In this document: positions 8,594-16,307 of the stretch, one piece after another
How positions within the stretch are numbered: the stretch's first letter is position 1
How the letters are laid out: the number at the start of each line of letters is the position of its first letter
NCBI GenBank assembly: GCA_035493955.1
Contig: DATJHI010000007.1
Coordinates: 1 to 21,248, forward strand
Direction of reading: 5' to 3'
Origin: NCED01 sp035493955
GTDB lineage: Bacteria; Pseudomonadota; Alphaproteobacteria; Caulobacterales; Caulobacteraceae
Length of the DNA: 21,248 nucleotides
Translations under genes and position numbers: made by a program
Notes under the pieces: model-generated
The model's database searches: none
The model's input: only the letters and a program-made list of their open reading frames with translations
What the model was told of the DNA's origin: nothing

Positions 8594-10050
8594 GAGCGGC
8601 CCATGCGGGCGATGGCGGCGGTGGTGGAATAGCCCTCGACGAGGGGAGCCAGGCGCACCTCCCCGCCATAGGCCTTGACCACCTCCGCGCCCACGACCTC
8701 GTCCTCGGCGTAGTCGGCGCCCTTGACCAGCACGTCCGGACGCAGGGCCTCGATCAGGGCCAGCGGCGTCGCCTCGTCGAAGGCCACCACCAGGTCGACC
8801 CCGCCCAGGCCGCCCAGCACCAAAGCCCGGGAGTCCAGGCCGTTGACCGGGCGTCCCGCGCCCTTCAGCGCCGCGACGGAGGCGTCGCCGTTCACCGCCA
8901 CCACCAGCCGGTCGCACCAGGCTCGCGCCTGGGCCAGATAGGCGATGTGGCCGCGGTGCAGGATGTCGAAACAGCCGTTGGTGAAGCCGACCTTCAGCCC
9001 TTGGGCCTTCCAGCGCCCGACCGTCTCCCGGGCCTCGTCCGCCGTGGCGAGCTTGGCCTCCGCCGGGGCCTGCTGCGCCATCTCGGCCTCGACCAGCTCG
9101 GCGGGGCTGACCACCGCGGTGCCGACCTTGCCGACCACCACGCTGGCGGCCAGGAGGGCGAAGGCCACCGCCTCCTCCAGGTCCGCGCCCGAGGCCAGGG
9201 CTGCGCCGATGGCGGCCAGGGTGGTGTCGCCGGCGCCGGTGACGTCGAAGACGGTGCGCGGGACGCTGCGGAAGTGGCGGACGGTCCCGCCGCGCACCGC
9301 CAGGGACATGCCCTGGGCGGCGCGGGTGACCAGTATGGCCCTGGCCTCGCAGCCGGCCAGGGCGGCGGCCAGAGCGGCCTCGGTCTCGGCGTCCGTCCGC
9401 ACCGGCATCTCGGCGGTCAGAGACAGTTCGCGGGCGTTGGGCTTGACCAGGTCGACCGGTCCGTACTTGGCGAAGCTGCGGCCCTTGGGATCGACGATCA
9501 CGGGCGCGCCCGCCTGGCGGGCGGCCTCGCGCACGGCGGCGATCACCTTGGGCGTGGCCGCGCCCTTGGCGTAGTCGGACAGCAGCACCGCCCCGGCCCC
9601 TTCGCAGGCCGCGCCGATGACGTCGATCAGGGAATCCTCGATGCGGCCGGTCACGGCGCGGTCGTCTTCCTGGTCGAGGCGCAGCAGTTGCTGGCCGGCA
9701 GCCACGAAGCGGGTCTTGCAGGTGGTGCAGCGGCCCGGCTGGGACACCACATGGCCCTCCAGCCGGGTCTCCGCCTCGATCAGCCGCACGGCGTCGTGGC
9801 CGGCCGGATCGTCCCCGACCACCCCGGCCAGGCCGGCGAAGGCGCCCAGGGCGGCGGCGTTGCGGGCCACATTGCCGGCTGCGCCCAGCATGGTCGCCTC
9901 GCGCTCGTGCAACATCACCGGGATCGGCGCCTCGGGGGAGATTCGTCCCACCTCGCCATAGACATAACGGTCGAGCATCAGGTCGCCGACGCAGGCGACG
10001 CGGGCTTGGCCGATGGCGGCGAGGCGCAGCTTCAGGGCGGCGAGATCCAT
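8590..10050 (-). CDS. hldE: Bifunctional heptose-7-phosphate kinase / heptose-1-phosphate adenylyltransferase
   Basis: The protein has 486 residues and two enzymes fused as in the RfaE/HldE family. Residues about 1-320 are a ribokinase-fold kinase (GDLMLDRYVYG near 22; GAAGNVARNAAALG near 56; catalytic GAGD at 272-275) that phosphorylates D-glycero-D-manno-heptose 7-phosphate at C1. Residues about 350-486 are a cytidylyltransferase-fold domain (FTNGCFDILHRGH, with HxGH as H365-R-G-H368) that transfers AMP to heptose 1-phosphate. It is the first gene of the minus-strand operon hldE-hldD-DUF3089. The ATG at 10050 has AGGCGG about 7 bases upstream. A GCTATAGG element just ahead of it could be a -10 box. 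The gene is divergent from cysK with a 110 bp spacer. GmhA and GmhB, needed for the pathway, are not in the window. Confidence 0.96.
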   Translation of the reverse strand: MDLAALKLRLAAIGQARVACVGDLMLDRYVYGEVGRISPEAPIPVMLHEREATMLGAAGNVARNAAALGAFAGLAGVVGDDPAGHDAVRLIEAETRLEGHVVSQPGRCTTCKTRFVAAGQQLLRLDQEDDRAVTGRIEDSLIDVIGAACEGAGAVLLSDYAKGAATPKVIAAVREAARQAGAPVIVDPKGRSFAKYGPVDLVKPNARELSLTAEMPVRTDAETEAALAAALAGCEARAILVTRAAQGMSLAVRGGTVRHFRSVPRTVFDVTGAGDTTLAAIGAALASGADLEEAVAFALLAASVVVGKVGTAVVSPAELVEAEMAQQAPAEAKLATADEARETVGRWKAQGLKVGFTNGCFDILHRGHIAYLAQARAWCDRLVVAVNGDASVAALKGAGRPVNGLDSRALVLGGLGGVDLVVAFDEATPLALIEALRPDVLVKGADYAEDEVVGAEVVKAYGGEVRLAPLVEGYSTTAAIARMGRS

Positions 10051-10160
10051 GACCCGCCTATAGCCGCCAAACGCGGCGCGCGCGAGGCCCGCCGATTGCG
10101 CTCCCCATCCTTGCGCCTTAGGTACAAATCGTTCCCGGCGCGACGAGAGACCCGAGCCCC

Positions 10161-11165
10161 ATGATTCGATCCCCGAGCGTCGTCGAGGCCATCGGCGGCA
10201 CCCCGCTGATCCGTCTGCGCCGGGCCAGCGAAGCCACCGGCTGCGAAATCTGGGGCAAGGCCGAGTTCATGAACCCCGGCCAATCGGTCAAGGACCGGGC
10301 CGCCCTCTACATCATCCGCGACGCCGAGAAGCGGGGCCTTCTGCGTCCCGGCGGGCTGATCGTCGAAGGGACGGCCGGCAACACCGGCATCGGCCTGGCC
10401 ATGGTCGCCTCGGCCCTGGGCTACCGCAGCCTGATCGTCATCCCCCGCACCCAGAGCCAGGAGAAGAAGGACGCCATCCGCCTCCTCGGCGCCGAACTGG
10501 TGGAGGTGGACGCAGTCCCCTACGCCAATCCCGGCAACTACGTGCGCTTCTCCGGCGCCCTGGCCGAGGAGAAGATGAAGACCGAGCCGAGCGGGGCGAT
10601 CTGGGCCAACCAGTTCGACAACGTCGCCAACCGCGAGGCCCACGTCCACACCACCGGGCCGGAGATCTGGGAACAGACCGGCGGGCGCATCGACGGCTTC
10701 GTCTGTTCGGTCGGCTCGGGCGGGACCCTGGCGGGGATCGAGATGGCGCTCCGGGCCCGTAATCCGGACATCCGCATCGGTCTGGCCGATCCCTTCGGCG
10801 CCGCCCTGTTCAACTGGTACACCGCCGGCGAGCTGAAGGCCGAAGGGACGTCGATCACCGAGGGCATCGGCCAGGGCCGCGTCACCGCCAACCTGGAAGG
10901 GATCAGGGTCGACCACGCCTGGCAGATTCCCGACGCCGAGGCGCTGGAGGTGATCTACGACCTGGTTCAGCACGAGGGCCTGTGCATGGGCGGCTCCACC
11001 GGGGTCAATGTGGCCGGGGCCATTCGGATGGCGCGGGAGCTCGGCCCCGGCAAGACCATCGTCACCATCCTGGCCGACCACGGGCAGCGCTATCAGTCCA
11101 AGCTCTTCAACCCCGCCTTCCTGCGCGAAAAGGGCCTGCCGCTCCCGCCCTGGATCCCCGGATGA
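10161..11165 (+). CDS. cysK: Cysteine synthase / cystathionine beta-synthase family PLP enzyme (CysK-like)
   Basis: This 334-residue fold-type II PLP enzyme is most like O-acetylserine sulfhydrylase, which joins O-acetylserine and sulfide into cysteine. PLP lysine is K44 in QSVKDRA. The substrate and phosphate loops are GTAGNTGIG (70-78), SVGSGGT (183-189) and CMGGSTGVN (275-283). Classic CysK has TSGNTG; here the Ser is Ala (A72). I recall this TAGNTG variant in an alphaproteobacterial and fungal mitochondrial-type clade, so it may be a paralogue rather than the main CysK. Exact substrate is therefore less certain than the family. The stop overlaps the start of the sulfurtransferase gene (ATGA). 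The start is the ATG at 10161, just after a GAGAGA purine stretch. Upstream lies an AT-richer block (GGTACAAATC, 10121-10130) that may belong to its promoter. Confidence 0.88.
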   Translation: MIRSPSVVEAIGGTPLIRLRRASEATGCEIWGKAEFMNPGQSVKDRAALYIIRDAEKRGLLRPGGLIVEGTAGNTGIGLAMVASALGYRSLIVIPRTQSQEKKDAIRLLGAELVEVDAVPYANPGNYVRFSGALAEEKMKTEPSGAIWANQFDNVANREAHVHTTGPEIWEQTGGRIDGFVCSVGSGGTLAGIEMALRARNPDIRIGLADPFGAALFNWYTAGELKAEGTSITEGIGQGRVTANLEGIRVDHAWQIPDAEALEVIYDLVQHEGLCMGGSTGVNVAGAIRMARELGPGKTIVTILADHGQRYQSKLFNPAFLREKGLPLPPWIPG

Positions 11166-11986
11166 GCCCCGCCCCGCCTCTCGTCTCGACGGCCTGGCTG
11201 GCGGACCACGCGGGCGCGGTGAAGGTGGTCGACGCCACCTTCTTCCTTCCCGGCCAGGGCGACGCGGAGGCGAGTTTCAGGGCCGCCCACATCGCAGGGG
11301 CTGTCCGCTTCGACATCGACGCCATCGCCGACCGTAAAAGCCCCCTGCCCCACATGCTGCCTTCGCCGGAGGCCTTCGCCGAGGCCGTGGGCGCCCTGGG
11401 CGTCTCGAGCGCCGACCATGTGGTCGCCTATGGCGGGGCCGGGCCACGGGCATGGTGGATGTTCCGGGCCATGGGCCACGACCGCGTCAGCGTCCTCGAC
11501 GGCGGCCTCGCCAAGTGGATGGCCGAGGGCCGCCCGACCGAAGCGGGCGAGCCCCCTCCGCCCGTCCCCGCCGACTTCACCGCCCGCTTCCGTCCAGAGC
11601 TGGTCCGCGACTTCGACCAGGTGCGCGCGGCCCTGGAAGCCGGGCGGCCGGTGCTCGACGCCCGCCCGGCCCCGCGTTTCGCCGGCGCGGCCCCCGAGCC
11701 CCGCGAAGGCTTGCGCAGCGGCCACATGCCCGGAGCGCTGAGCCTGCCTTCCGGCGACCTGTTCGCCGCCGACGGGACCTTCCGGTCGGAGGAGGAGCTG
11801 GCGGCTCTCCTGCACGCGGCCGGCTATGATGGATCGGGCCCCGCCATCGCCACCTGCGGCTCGGGCGTCACCGCCTGCATGATCGCCCTGGCCCTGGCCC
11901 GCCAGGGCCGCTGGGACGCGGCGGTCTACGACGGCTCCTGGAGCGAATGGGGCGCGCGGGCCGACGCGCCGGTGGCGACGGGTTGA
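11162..11986 (+). CDS. sseA: 3-mercaptopyruvate sulfurtransferase (rhodanese family)
   Basis: The protein has 274 residues and two rhodanese domains. The first, inactive domain covers about 1-145 (VVDATFFLP near 20, AHIAGAVRFDID near 42, WWMFRAMGHDRVSVLDGGL near 98). The second covers about 160-274 (VLDARPAPRF, SGHMPGALSLP). The active-site loop is C232-G-S-G-V-T237. CGSGVT is the mercaptopyruvate-type signature, whereas thiosulfate rhodaneses have CRKGVT. The predicted reaction moves sulfur from 3-mercaptopyruvate to a thiol or cyanide acceptor, releasing pyruvate. The start ATG at 11162 overlaps the cysK stop, so the two are translationally coupled. In-frame extensions upstream run inside cysK and were rejected. 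No signal peptide is present, so the enzyme is cytoplasmic. Confidence 0.93.
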   Translation: MSPAPPLVSTAWLADHAGAVKVVDATFFLPGQGDAEASFRAAHIAGAVRFDIDAIADRKSPLPHMLPSPEAFAEAVGALGVSSADHVVAYGGAGPRAWWMFRAMGHDRVSVLDGGLAKWMAEGRPTEAGEPPPPVPADFTARFRPELVRDFDQVRAALEAGRPVLDARPAPRFAGAAPEPREGLRSGHMPGALSLPSGDLFAADGTFRSEEELAALLHAAGYDGSGPAIATCGSGVTACMIALALARQGRWDAAVYDGSWSEWGARADAPVATG

Positions 11987-11991
11987 TCCTT

Positions 11992-12023
11992 TCCGCCGCC
12001 CCTGCGACAGCAGGAGCGGCGGA
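11992..12023 (+). terminator. Strong hairpin between sseA and metC
   Basis: TCCGCCGC (11992-11999) pairs with GCGGCGGA (12016-12023). Inside it, after one mismatch, CCTGC pairs with GCAGG around a GACA loop. The stem is about 13 bp and nearly all G-C. No T-tract follows, so it is not a classic intrinsic terminator. It lies 5 bp after the sseA stop and 20 bp before the metC ATG, where it could attenuate, stabilise an mRNA end, or limit metC translation. Confidence 0.4.
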
Positions 12024-12043
12024 CGCGGAAGGCGGAACGACCG

Positions 12044-13231
12044 ATGGCCAAAAGCGACGACAAGACGGTGCGCGAATCCACCCGGCTGATCCGGGCGGGA
12101 CAGACGCCGCGGACCTTGTCGCATACGGTGGGACCGCCGGTGCAGCGGGCCTCGACGGTGCTGCTGCCCAACGCCGCCTCGCTCTATGACGGAACCCACA
12201 ACACCTATGGCCGCCACGGCCTGGCCACCCACGCGACCCTCTCCAGCGCCATCGCCGAGCTGGAGGGCGGGGTGGAGGCGGTCCTGTTCTCCAGCGGCCT
12301 GGCGGCCCTGACCGGGGCGATGCTGGCGGTGCTGAAGTCCGGCGACGAGGTGCTGGCGGTCGACTGCGTCTACGCCCCTTGGCGGCGGTTCTGCGACGGG
12401 GTGCTGAAGCGGTTCGGGGTGACCACCCGCTATGTCCCCGCCCGGGCCGACGCCGACGAGATCATGGCCCTGGCCGGTCCCGCCACCCGGCTGATCGCGC
12501 TGGAGAGCCCCGGCTCCCTGAGCTTCGAGATGCAGGACGTCCCCGCCATCGCCGCGGCGGCGCGGGCGCGGGGAATCCTGACCCTGGTGGACAACACCTA
12601 CGGGGCGGGCCTGTTGTTCAAGCCCCTGGCGCACGGGGTCGACCTCAGCGCCCAGGCCCTGACCAAATATGTCGGCGGCCACTCGGACCTGTTCATGGGC
12701 TCGGTGGCGACCGGCGATCCCGCCCTGGCCACGAAGTTGAAGCTGGCGATCCGCGACAACGGCTGGGCGGTGTCGCCGGACGACGCCTATTGGATGCTGA
12801 GGGGCCTTCGGACGCTGTCGGCCCGGATGGCCCGGCACGGGGCCTCCGGCCTTGCGGTCGCCGAGTGGCTGGCCGAGCAGCCGGAGGTGACGCGGGTGCT
12901 GCACCCGGCCCTGCCCAGCTTCCCCGACCATGGCCTGTGGAAGCGCGACTTCACCGGCGCCAACGGTCTGTTCAGCTTCGAACTGACCCCGGCGGCCGAC
13001 GCCGCCGTGCTGGCCCTTCTGGATCGATTGCAGCTGTTCGGCCTGGGCTTCTCCTGGGGCGGGTTCGAGAGCCTGGCCATCCATTGCGGGCCGCAACTGG
13101 CGACCAGCCGCACCGCCGAGCCCTGGCGCGCGGCCGGGCCGCTGGTGCGGCTGCACGTGGGGCTGGAGGACCCTGCCGACCTGACCGAGGATTTGCGGCA
13201 GGGCCTGGACGCGTTCGCCGCCGCGCGGTGA
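12044..13231 (+). CDS. metC: Cystathionine beta-lyase (Cys/Met metabolism PLP enzyme)
   Basis: This 395-residue fold-type I PLP enzyme of the gamma family is predicted to split cystathionine to homocysteine, pyruvate and ammonia on the way to methionine. The PLP lysine is K208 in SAQALTKYVGGHSD. YGR (55-57) supplies the phosphate-binding Tyr-Arg of the partner subunit, SSGLAAL (83-89) the phosphate-binding loop, and LVDNTYGAGLLFKPL the PLP-ring Asp. The C-terminal segment FGLGFSWGGFESLA favours cystathionine beta-lyase over gamma-lyase or gamma-synthase within the family. The start ATG at 12044 has AAGGCGGA about 8 bases upstream. It follows sseA by 57 bp on the same strand, with a hairpin between. 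Its stop is 4 bp from the tRNA-Arg 3' end on the other strand. Beta-lyases can also release H2S from cysteine. Confidence 0.9.
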   Translation: MAKSDDKTVRESTRLIRAGQTPRTLSHTVGPPVQRASTVLLPNAASLYDGTHNTYGRHGLATHATLSSAIAELEGGVEAVLFSSGLAALTGAMLAVLKSGDEVLAVDCVYAPWRRFCDGVLKRFGVTTRYVPARADADEIMALAGPATRLIALESPGSLSFEMQDVPAIAAAARARGILTLVDNTYGAGLLFKPLAHGVDLSAQALTKYVGGHSDLFMGSVATGDPALATKLKLAIRDNGWAVSPDDAYWMLRGLRTLSARMARHGASGLAVAEWLAEQPEVTRVLHPALPSFPDHGLWKRDFTGANGLFSFELTPAADAAVLALLDRLQLFGLGFSWGGFESLAIHCGPQLATSRTAEPWRAAGPLVRLHVGLEDPADLTEDLRQGLDAFAAAR

Positions 13232-13235
13232 GGTT

Positions 13236-13312
13236 TGGCGCGCCCAGCAGGACTCGAACCTGCAACCGCTCGCTTAGAAGGCGAGTGCTCTATCCGGTTG
13301 AGCTATGGGCGC
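13236..13312 (-). tRNA. tRNA-Arg (anticodon UCU)
   Basis: Read on the minus strand, the acceptor GCGCCCA pairs with TGGGCGC. The D arm is AGCTCAACCGGATAGAGC. The anticodon stem CTCGC/GCGAG encloses loop CTTCTAA (anticodon TCT), and the T arm is GCAGG-TTCGAGT-CCTGC. Discriminator G and CCA are encoded, giving 77 nt. It decodes AGA, a rare codon in this GC-rich genome. The 3' end is only 4 bp from the metC stop on the opposite strand. A TTGTTT-N12-TAAGGT arrangement upstream could be its promoter, but this is weak. Confidence 0.97.
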
Positions 13313-13342
13313 TTGGCGCGGGTCCACCTTAGGGCAGACCGC

Positions 13343-13372
13343 GAAACAAGAAAGCCGGGGGTCTTCGCCCGG
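13343..13372 (-). terminator. Probable intrinsic terminator after the complex I subunit gene
   Basis: On the minus strand CCGGG and CCCGG (13368-13372 and 13355-13359) form a 5 bp G-C stem with an 8-base loop. It is followed directly by a T-rich run, CTTTCTTGTTT. It starts about 15 bp after the complex I subunit stop and so probably ends that transcript before the tRNA-Arg gene. Confidence 0.5.
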
Positions 13373-13387
13373 AAAACGAGCCGATGC

Positions 13388-13693
13388 TCAATGGGTCCAG
13401 GGCTGCTTGCGCTGGAAGGCGAAGTTGTCGGCGTAGGCCTTGATGATCCGGCGGGGGAGCTTGGGCTGGACCAGCTGGAAGGCGATGCCATGGTGGTCGG
13501 CATAGGCTGCCGCCTCCTCCTGGGTGGCGAAGGACAGGCGCACCTGGCCGTTCATGTCGCTGGACGAGGTCCAGCCCATCAGGGGGTCGGGCTTGCGGGC
13601 CGAGGCCGGTTCGAACTCCAGCACCCAGTCCTTGCCCAGCGCCGGGCCGGACTGCATGGCGTTCTTGGCCGGACGGTAGATGCGCGCGAGCAT
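13388..13693 (-). CDS. NADH dehydrogenase complex I accessory subunit, NDUFS4-like
   Basis: This 101-residue protein belongs to the ETC complex I subunit conserved-region family (bacterial homologue of mitochondrial 18 kDa NDUFS4/AQDQ). The family pattern is visible: ARIYRPAKNAMQSG at the start (3-16), W-x-LEFEP (24-30), GWTSSSDMNGQVRLSF (40-55), T-x-EEA-x-x-YA (56-64), and a basic C-terminus PRRIIKAYADNFAF. In alphaproteobacteria it binds the peripheral arm of complex I and helps assemble the N-module. The frame is open upstream through the tRNA-Pro gene, giving a false longer product; homology starts at the ATG at 13693, preceded by GGGAAAG. It lies 31 bp downstream of tRNA-Pro on the same strand and may share its transcript. 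The core nuo genes are elsewhere. Confidence 0.92.
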   Translation of the reverse strand: MLARIYRPAKNAMQSGPALGKDWVLEFEPASARKPDPLMGWTSSSDMNGQVRLSFATQEEAAAYADHHGIAFQLVQPKLPRRIIKAYADNFAFQRKQPWTH

Positions 13694-13724
13694 GACGTGT
13701 CTTTCCCAATCCCGTTCGGCCCGA

Positions 13725-13801
13725 TGGTCGGGGCGGCAGGATTCGAACCTGCGACCCTCTGCTCCCAAAGCAGATGCGCTACCAGACTGCGCCACACCCC
13801 G
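13725..13801 (-). tRNA. tRNA-Pro (anticodon UGG)
   Basis: On the minus strand, acceptor CGGGGTG is paired with CGCCCCG (one weak pair). The D arm is GCGCAGTCTGGTAGCGC. The anticodon stem CTGC/GCAG encloses loop TTTGGGA (anticodon TGG). The T arm is GCAGG-TTCGAAT-CCTGC, and discriminator A plus CCA are encoded, giving 77 nt. C1 opposite G72 is usual for bacterial tRNA-Pro. An upstream TTGAGG-N17-CAAAGA could be a promoter, with a poor -10. Confidence 0.97.
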
Positions 13802-13947
13802 CGATCGAGCCGGAGTCGTGGCCGTCTTTGCCATGCGCCGCCCTCCGCCTCAACCATTGACGGCCGCGACATGAGCATGGCTTGCCCGGAGCTTCGGGGC
13901 GGGCGAGTTTGCGCGGCCAAGAAACCGATACGCGAAGGTCCGCCGCG

Positions 13948-14721
<774 letters not shown>

Positions 14722-14722
14722 C

Positions 14723-15397
14723 TCAGCCGACGCTGCTGCAGTCGATCTCGGCGACCACCAGGCCCTTGGGGCCTTCGGAGAAGCGCACCATGACCACGTC
14801 GCCGGGCTGCAGGTCCTCGACGCCGCAGCGGCGCAGGGTCTCGATGTGGACGAAGATATCCCCCGGCTCGTCGTCGCGGACCACGAAGCCATAGCCCTTG
14901 GTCCGGTTGAACCACTTCACCGTGGCCCGCTCCAGCGGACCGGAGGCGGCGGGCGCGCGGCGCGGCGAAACGCCGGAGGTCGGCTCCCGGTTGGAGAAGC
15001 CGCTACGTTCCCGCGATGGACCACGTTCGTCATAGGGAGCGCGACGGGCCTGAACATCGCCCCGATCGCGGCCGAAGCCGCCCTCGAAGCCGCGGGCGGG
15101 CCGCTCGGACGGCGGCGGCGCGGCGGATTCATCGAGCTCGACGATGGTGGAGACCTGCCAGCCCTTGGGCCGGCGGACCGCGTCGCAGACGATGACCGAT
15201 CCTTCCAGCGCGCTTTCCCGGCCCGATTGGCGCAGGCTGGTGACGTGAAGCAGGACGTCCTTCAATCCGGTTTTGCCTGGATCGTCAGGAACGATGAACC
15301 CGTATCCCTTGCCGGGATCGAACCACTTAACACGCCCGCTGATCCGCACGGCTTCGTCGTCATGCGAACTCAAACCGTCGTAATCCAGACTAGACAT
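14723..15397 (-). CDS. Double cold-shock-domain protein, CspC/CspD type
   Basis: This 224-residue protein carries two OB-fold cold-shock domains that bind single-stranded RNA or DNA. CSD1 is about 18-88, with RNP1 KGYGF (30-34) and RNP2 VLLHV (48-52). CSD2 is about 156-220, with RNP1 KGYGF (167-171) and RNP2 IFVHI (181-185). A linker of about 65 residues (91-155) is rich in Arg, Pro, Gly and Ser and likely disordered. Caulobacter crescentus has two such double-CSD proteins (CspC, CspD), known to be induced in stationary phase rather than by cold; which one this matches is not decidable here. I chose the ATG at 15397 because GAGAGGG lies 5 bases upstream; an in-frame GTG at 15436 would add 13 low-complexity residues. 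It converges with the cyclotransferase gene. Confidence 0.9.
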   Translation of the reverse strand: MSSLDYDGLSSHDDEAVRISGRVKWFDPGKGYGFIVPDDPGKTGLKDVLLHVTSLRQSGRESALEGSVIVCDAVRRPKGWQVSTIVELDESAAPPPSERPARGFEGGFGRDRGDVQARRAPYDERGPSRERSGFSNREPTSGVSPRRAPAASGPLERATVKWFNRTKGYGFVVRDDEPGDIFVHIETLRRCGVEDLQPGDVVMVRFSEGPKGLVVAEIDCSSVG

Positions 15398-15661
15398 GCC
15401 CACCCTCTCGCCACCCCCTCCCGGTGACGACGCCACTTATATCATGTCCAGAGCGGAAGCGGAGCAACAAACGTGTCTTTTTGGCGCCGCGTCAGAAAAT
15501 CGCAGTCCTTCAAAGGGGCGACACCACGCGTCTGTCCGTTGACCGGGGGTGTTCGCGGAGGCCTTGTGCACCGCACCCTGGCTTCGGCCCGGCCGATTAT
15601 TTGATAGTACAATCTTTTTCGCACCAGGGCGGGGCGGCCGAAGTCGCCGCTCGGCCGTATC
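15398..15661 (-). promoter_or_regulatory. Leader and presumed promoter region of the double-CSD gene
   Basis: This 264 bp gap between the TetR stop and the cold-shock gene start is AT-richer than the genes around it. On the minus strand it has GAAAAAGATTGTACTATCAAATAATC (15597-15622, shown here in part: AAAGATTGTACTATC) and, close to the gene, GATATAAG (15435-15442). Either could hold a -10 element; no -35 with good spacing is certain. A 60-codon frame inside it (15442-15624) resembles no known protein. The distal AT-rich block would imply a leader of over 150 nt, as is usual for cold-shock genes. Confidence 0.3.
15635..15657 (-). terminator. Hairpin after the TetR gene
   Basis: CGGCCGA (15635-15641) pairs perfectly with TCGGCCG (15651-15657) around a 9-base loop. 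It starts 4 bp past the TetR stop on the minus strand. No T-tract follows, so termination may be imperfect or factor-dependent; the site separates tetR from the cold-shock gene leader. Confidence 0.4.
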
Positions 15662-16270
15662 CTAGGCTCCGCTCTTCGGAGACTTCGAAGGGTCGGCCAG
15701 GATGTCGAGCAGGGGCGCGAGATGGGCGATCATTTCCTCGCGGACCTGCAGGCTGGGCCCGTCCTCTCCGAGGATGCCGCGCATGACGCCCATGCCCATG
15801 GTGATGGCGATGCAGATGTGGGACCGGGCGACCGCGTCGGGACCGCCGCCGAACCGGGCGACCAGGGGGTCGATGAAGCGCTCCTCCAGGTCGTCGCGGA
15901 CGATGGCGTGGGCGGTGGGGGAGTTGGTCGAGCGGATCGCCAGGTCCAAGGCCATCAGCTGGTTCTGGTGCCGGTCGCCGGTCATGCGCAGGACGATCCG
16001 GGCCAGCTCGTCGCCGAACTCGGGCGGTTTGACCTGAAGCGAGAACGGCTCCTTGGTTATCGAGGACAGCACCGCGTTGAACAGCCCTTCCTTGGAGCCG
16101 AAATAGCGGTTGACCAGGGCGGGGTCGATCCCGGCGTCGGCGGCGATGTCGCGCACGCCGACCTGCTCGTAGCCGTCGTTGACGAAGCGGGCCTTGGCCG
16201 CCTCCAGGATCGCCGCGCGCGTGGCTTCGGCATTGCGGGGCCGGCGAACGGCGACGGTCGGATTGGTCAT
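15662..16270 (-). CDS. TetR/AcrR-family transcriptional regulator
   Basis: The protein has 202 residues. The N-terminal helix-turn-helix spans about 15-65: AAILEAAKARFVNDGYEQVGVRDIAADAG, then the recognition helix VNRYFGSKEGLFNAVL, all typical of TetR. The remainder (70-202) is an all-helical ligand/dimerisation domain (e.g. LARIVLRMTGD, ITMGMGVMRGIL) too variable to name a ligand. The ATG at 16270 follows a region without a strong Shine-Dalgarno sequence. A 7-4-7 inverted repeat 20 bases upstream overlaps the likely transcription start, pointing to autorepression. There is no divergent efflux pump or enzyme next door: the upstream neighbour is tRNA-Glu and the downstream one the cold-shock gene, so the target must be elsewhere or is the gene itself. 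Confidence 0.9.
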   Translation of the reverse strand: MTNPTVAVRRPRNAEATRAAILEAAKARFVNDGYEQVGVRDIAADAGIDPALVNRYFGSKEGLFNAVLSSITKEPFSLQVKPPEFGDELARIVLRMTGDRHQNQLMALDLAIRSTNSPTAHAIVRDDLEERFIDPLVARFGGGPDAVARSHICIAITMGMGVMRGILGEDGPSLQVREEMIAHLAPLLDILADPSKSPKSGA

Positions 16271-16289
16271 GGGCGCCCGGTGCGGAAGG

Positions 16290-16307
16290 TCATGAATGTC
16301 TTCATGA
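16290..16307. promoter_or_regulatory. Probable TetR operator (inverted repeat)
   Basis: TCATGAA-TGTC-TTCATGA is a perfect 7 bp inverted repeat with a 4-base spacer, in size and symmetry like TetR-family operators. On the minus strand it lies just downstream of a TATAAG -10-like element (16312-16317) and 20 bp ahead of the regulator's ATG, so a bound repressor would block its own promoter. Confidence 0.6.

Noticed and set aside
8947..10164. 405-codon plus-strand open frame opposite hldE
   Set aside because: Antisense shadow; would also overlap the cysK start. hldE motifs account for the region.
11093..13156. 687-codon minus-strand open frame opposite sseA and metC
   Set aside because: Antisense shadow of two well-supported plus-strand genes; low-complexity Gly/Gln/Arg composition and no recognisable motif.
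13694..13834. N-terminal extension of the complex I subunit (VAQSGSASALGAEGRRFESC peptide)
   Set aside because: This is the translation of the tRNA-Pro gene; family homology begins at the ATG at 13693.
15442..15624. 60-codon minus-strand frame in the cold-shock gene leader
   Set aside because: No strong ribosome-binding site, no similarity I recognise, and a composition that fits leader DNA. A regulatory leader peptide cannot be excluded but is not supported.
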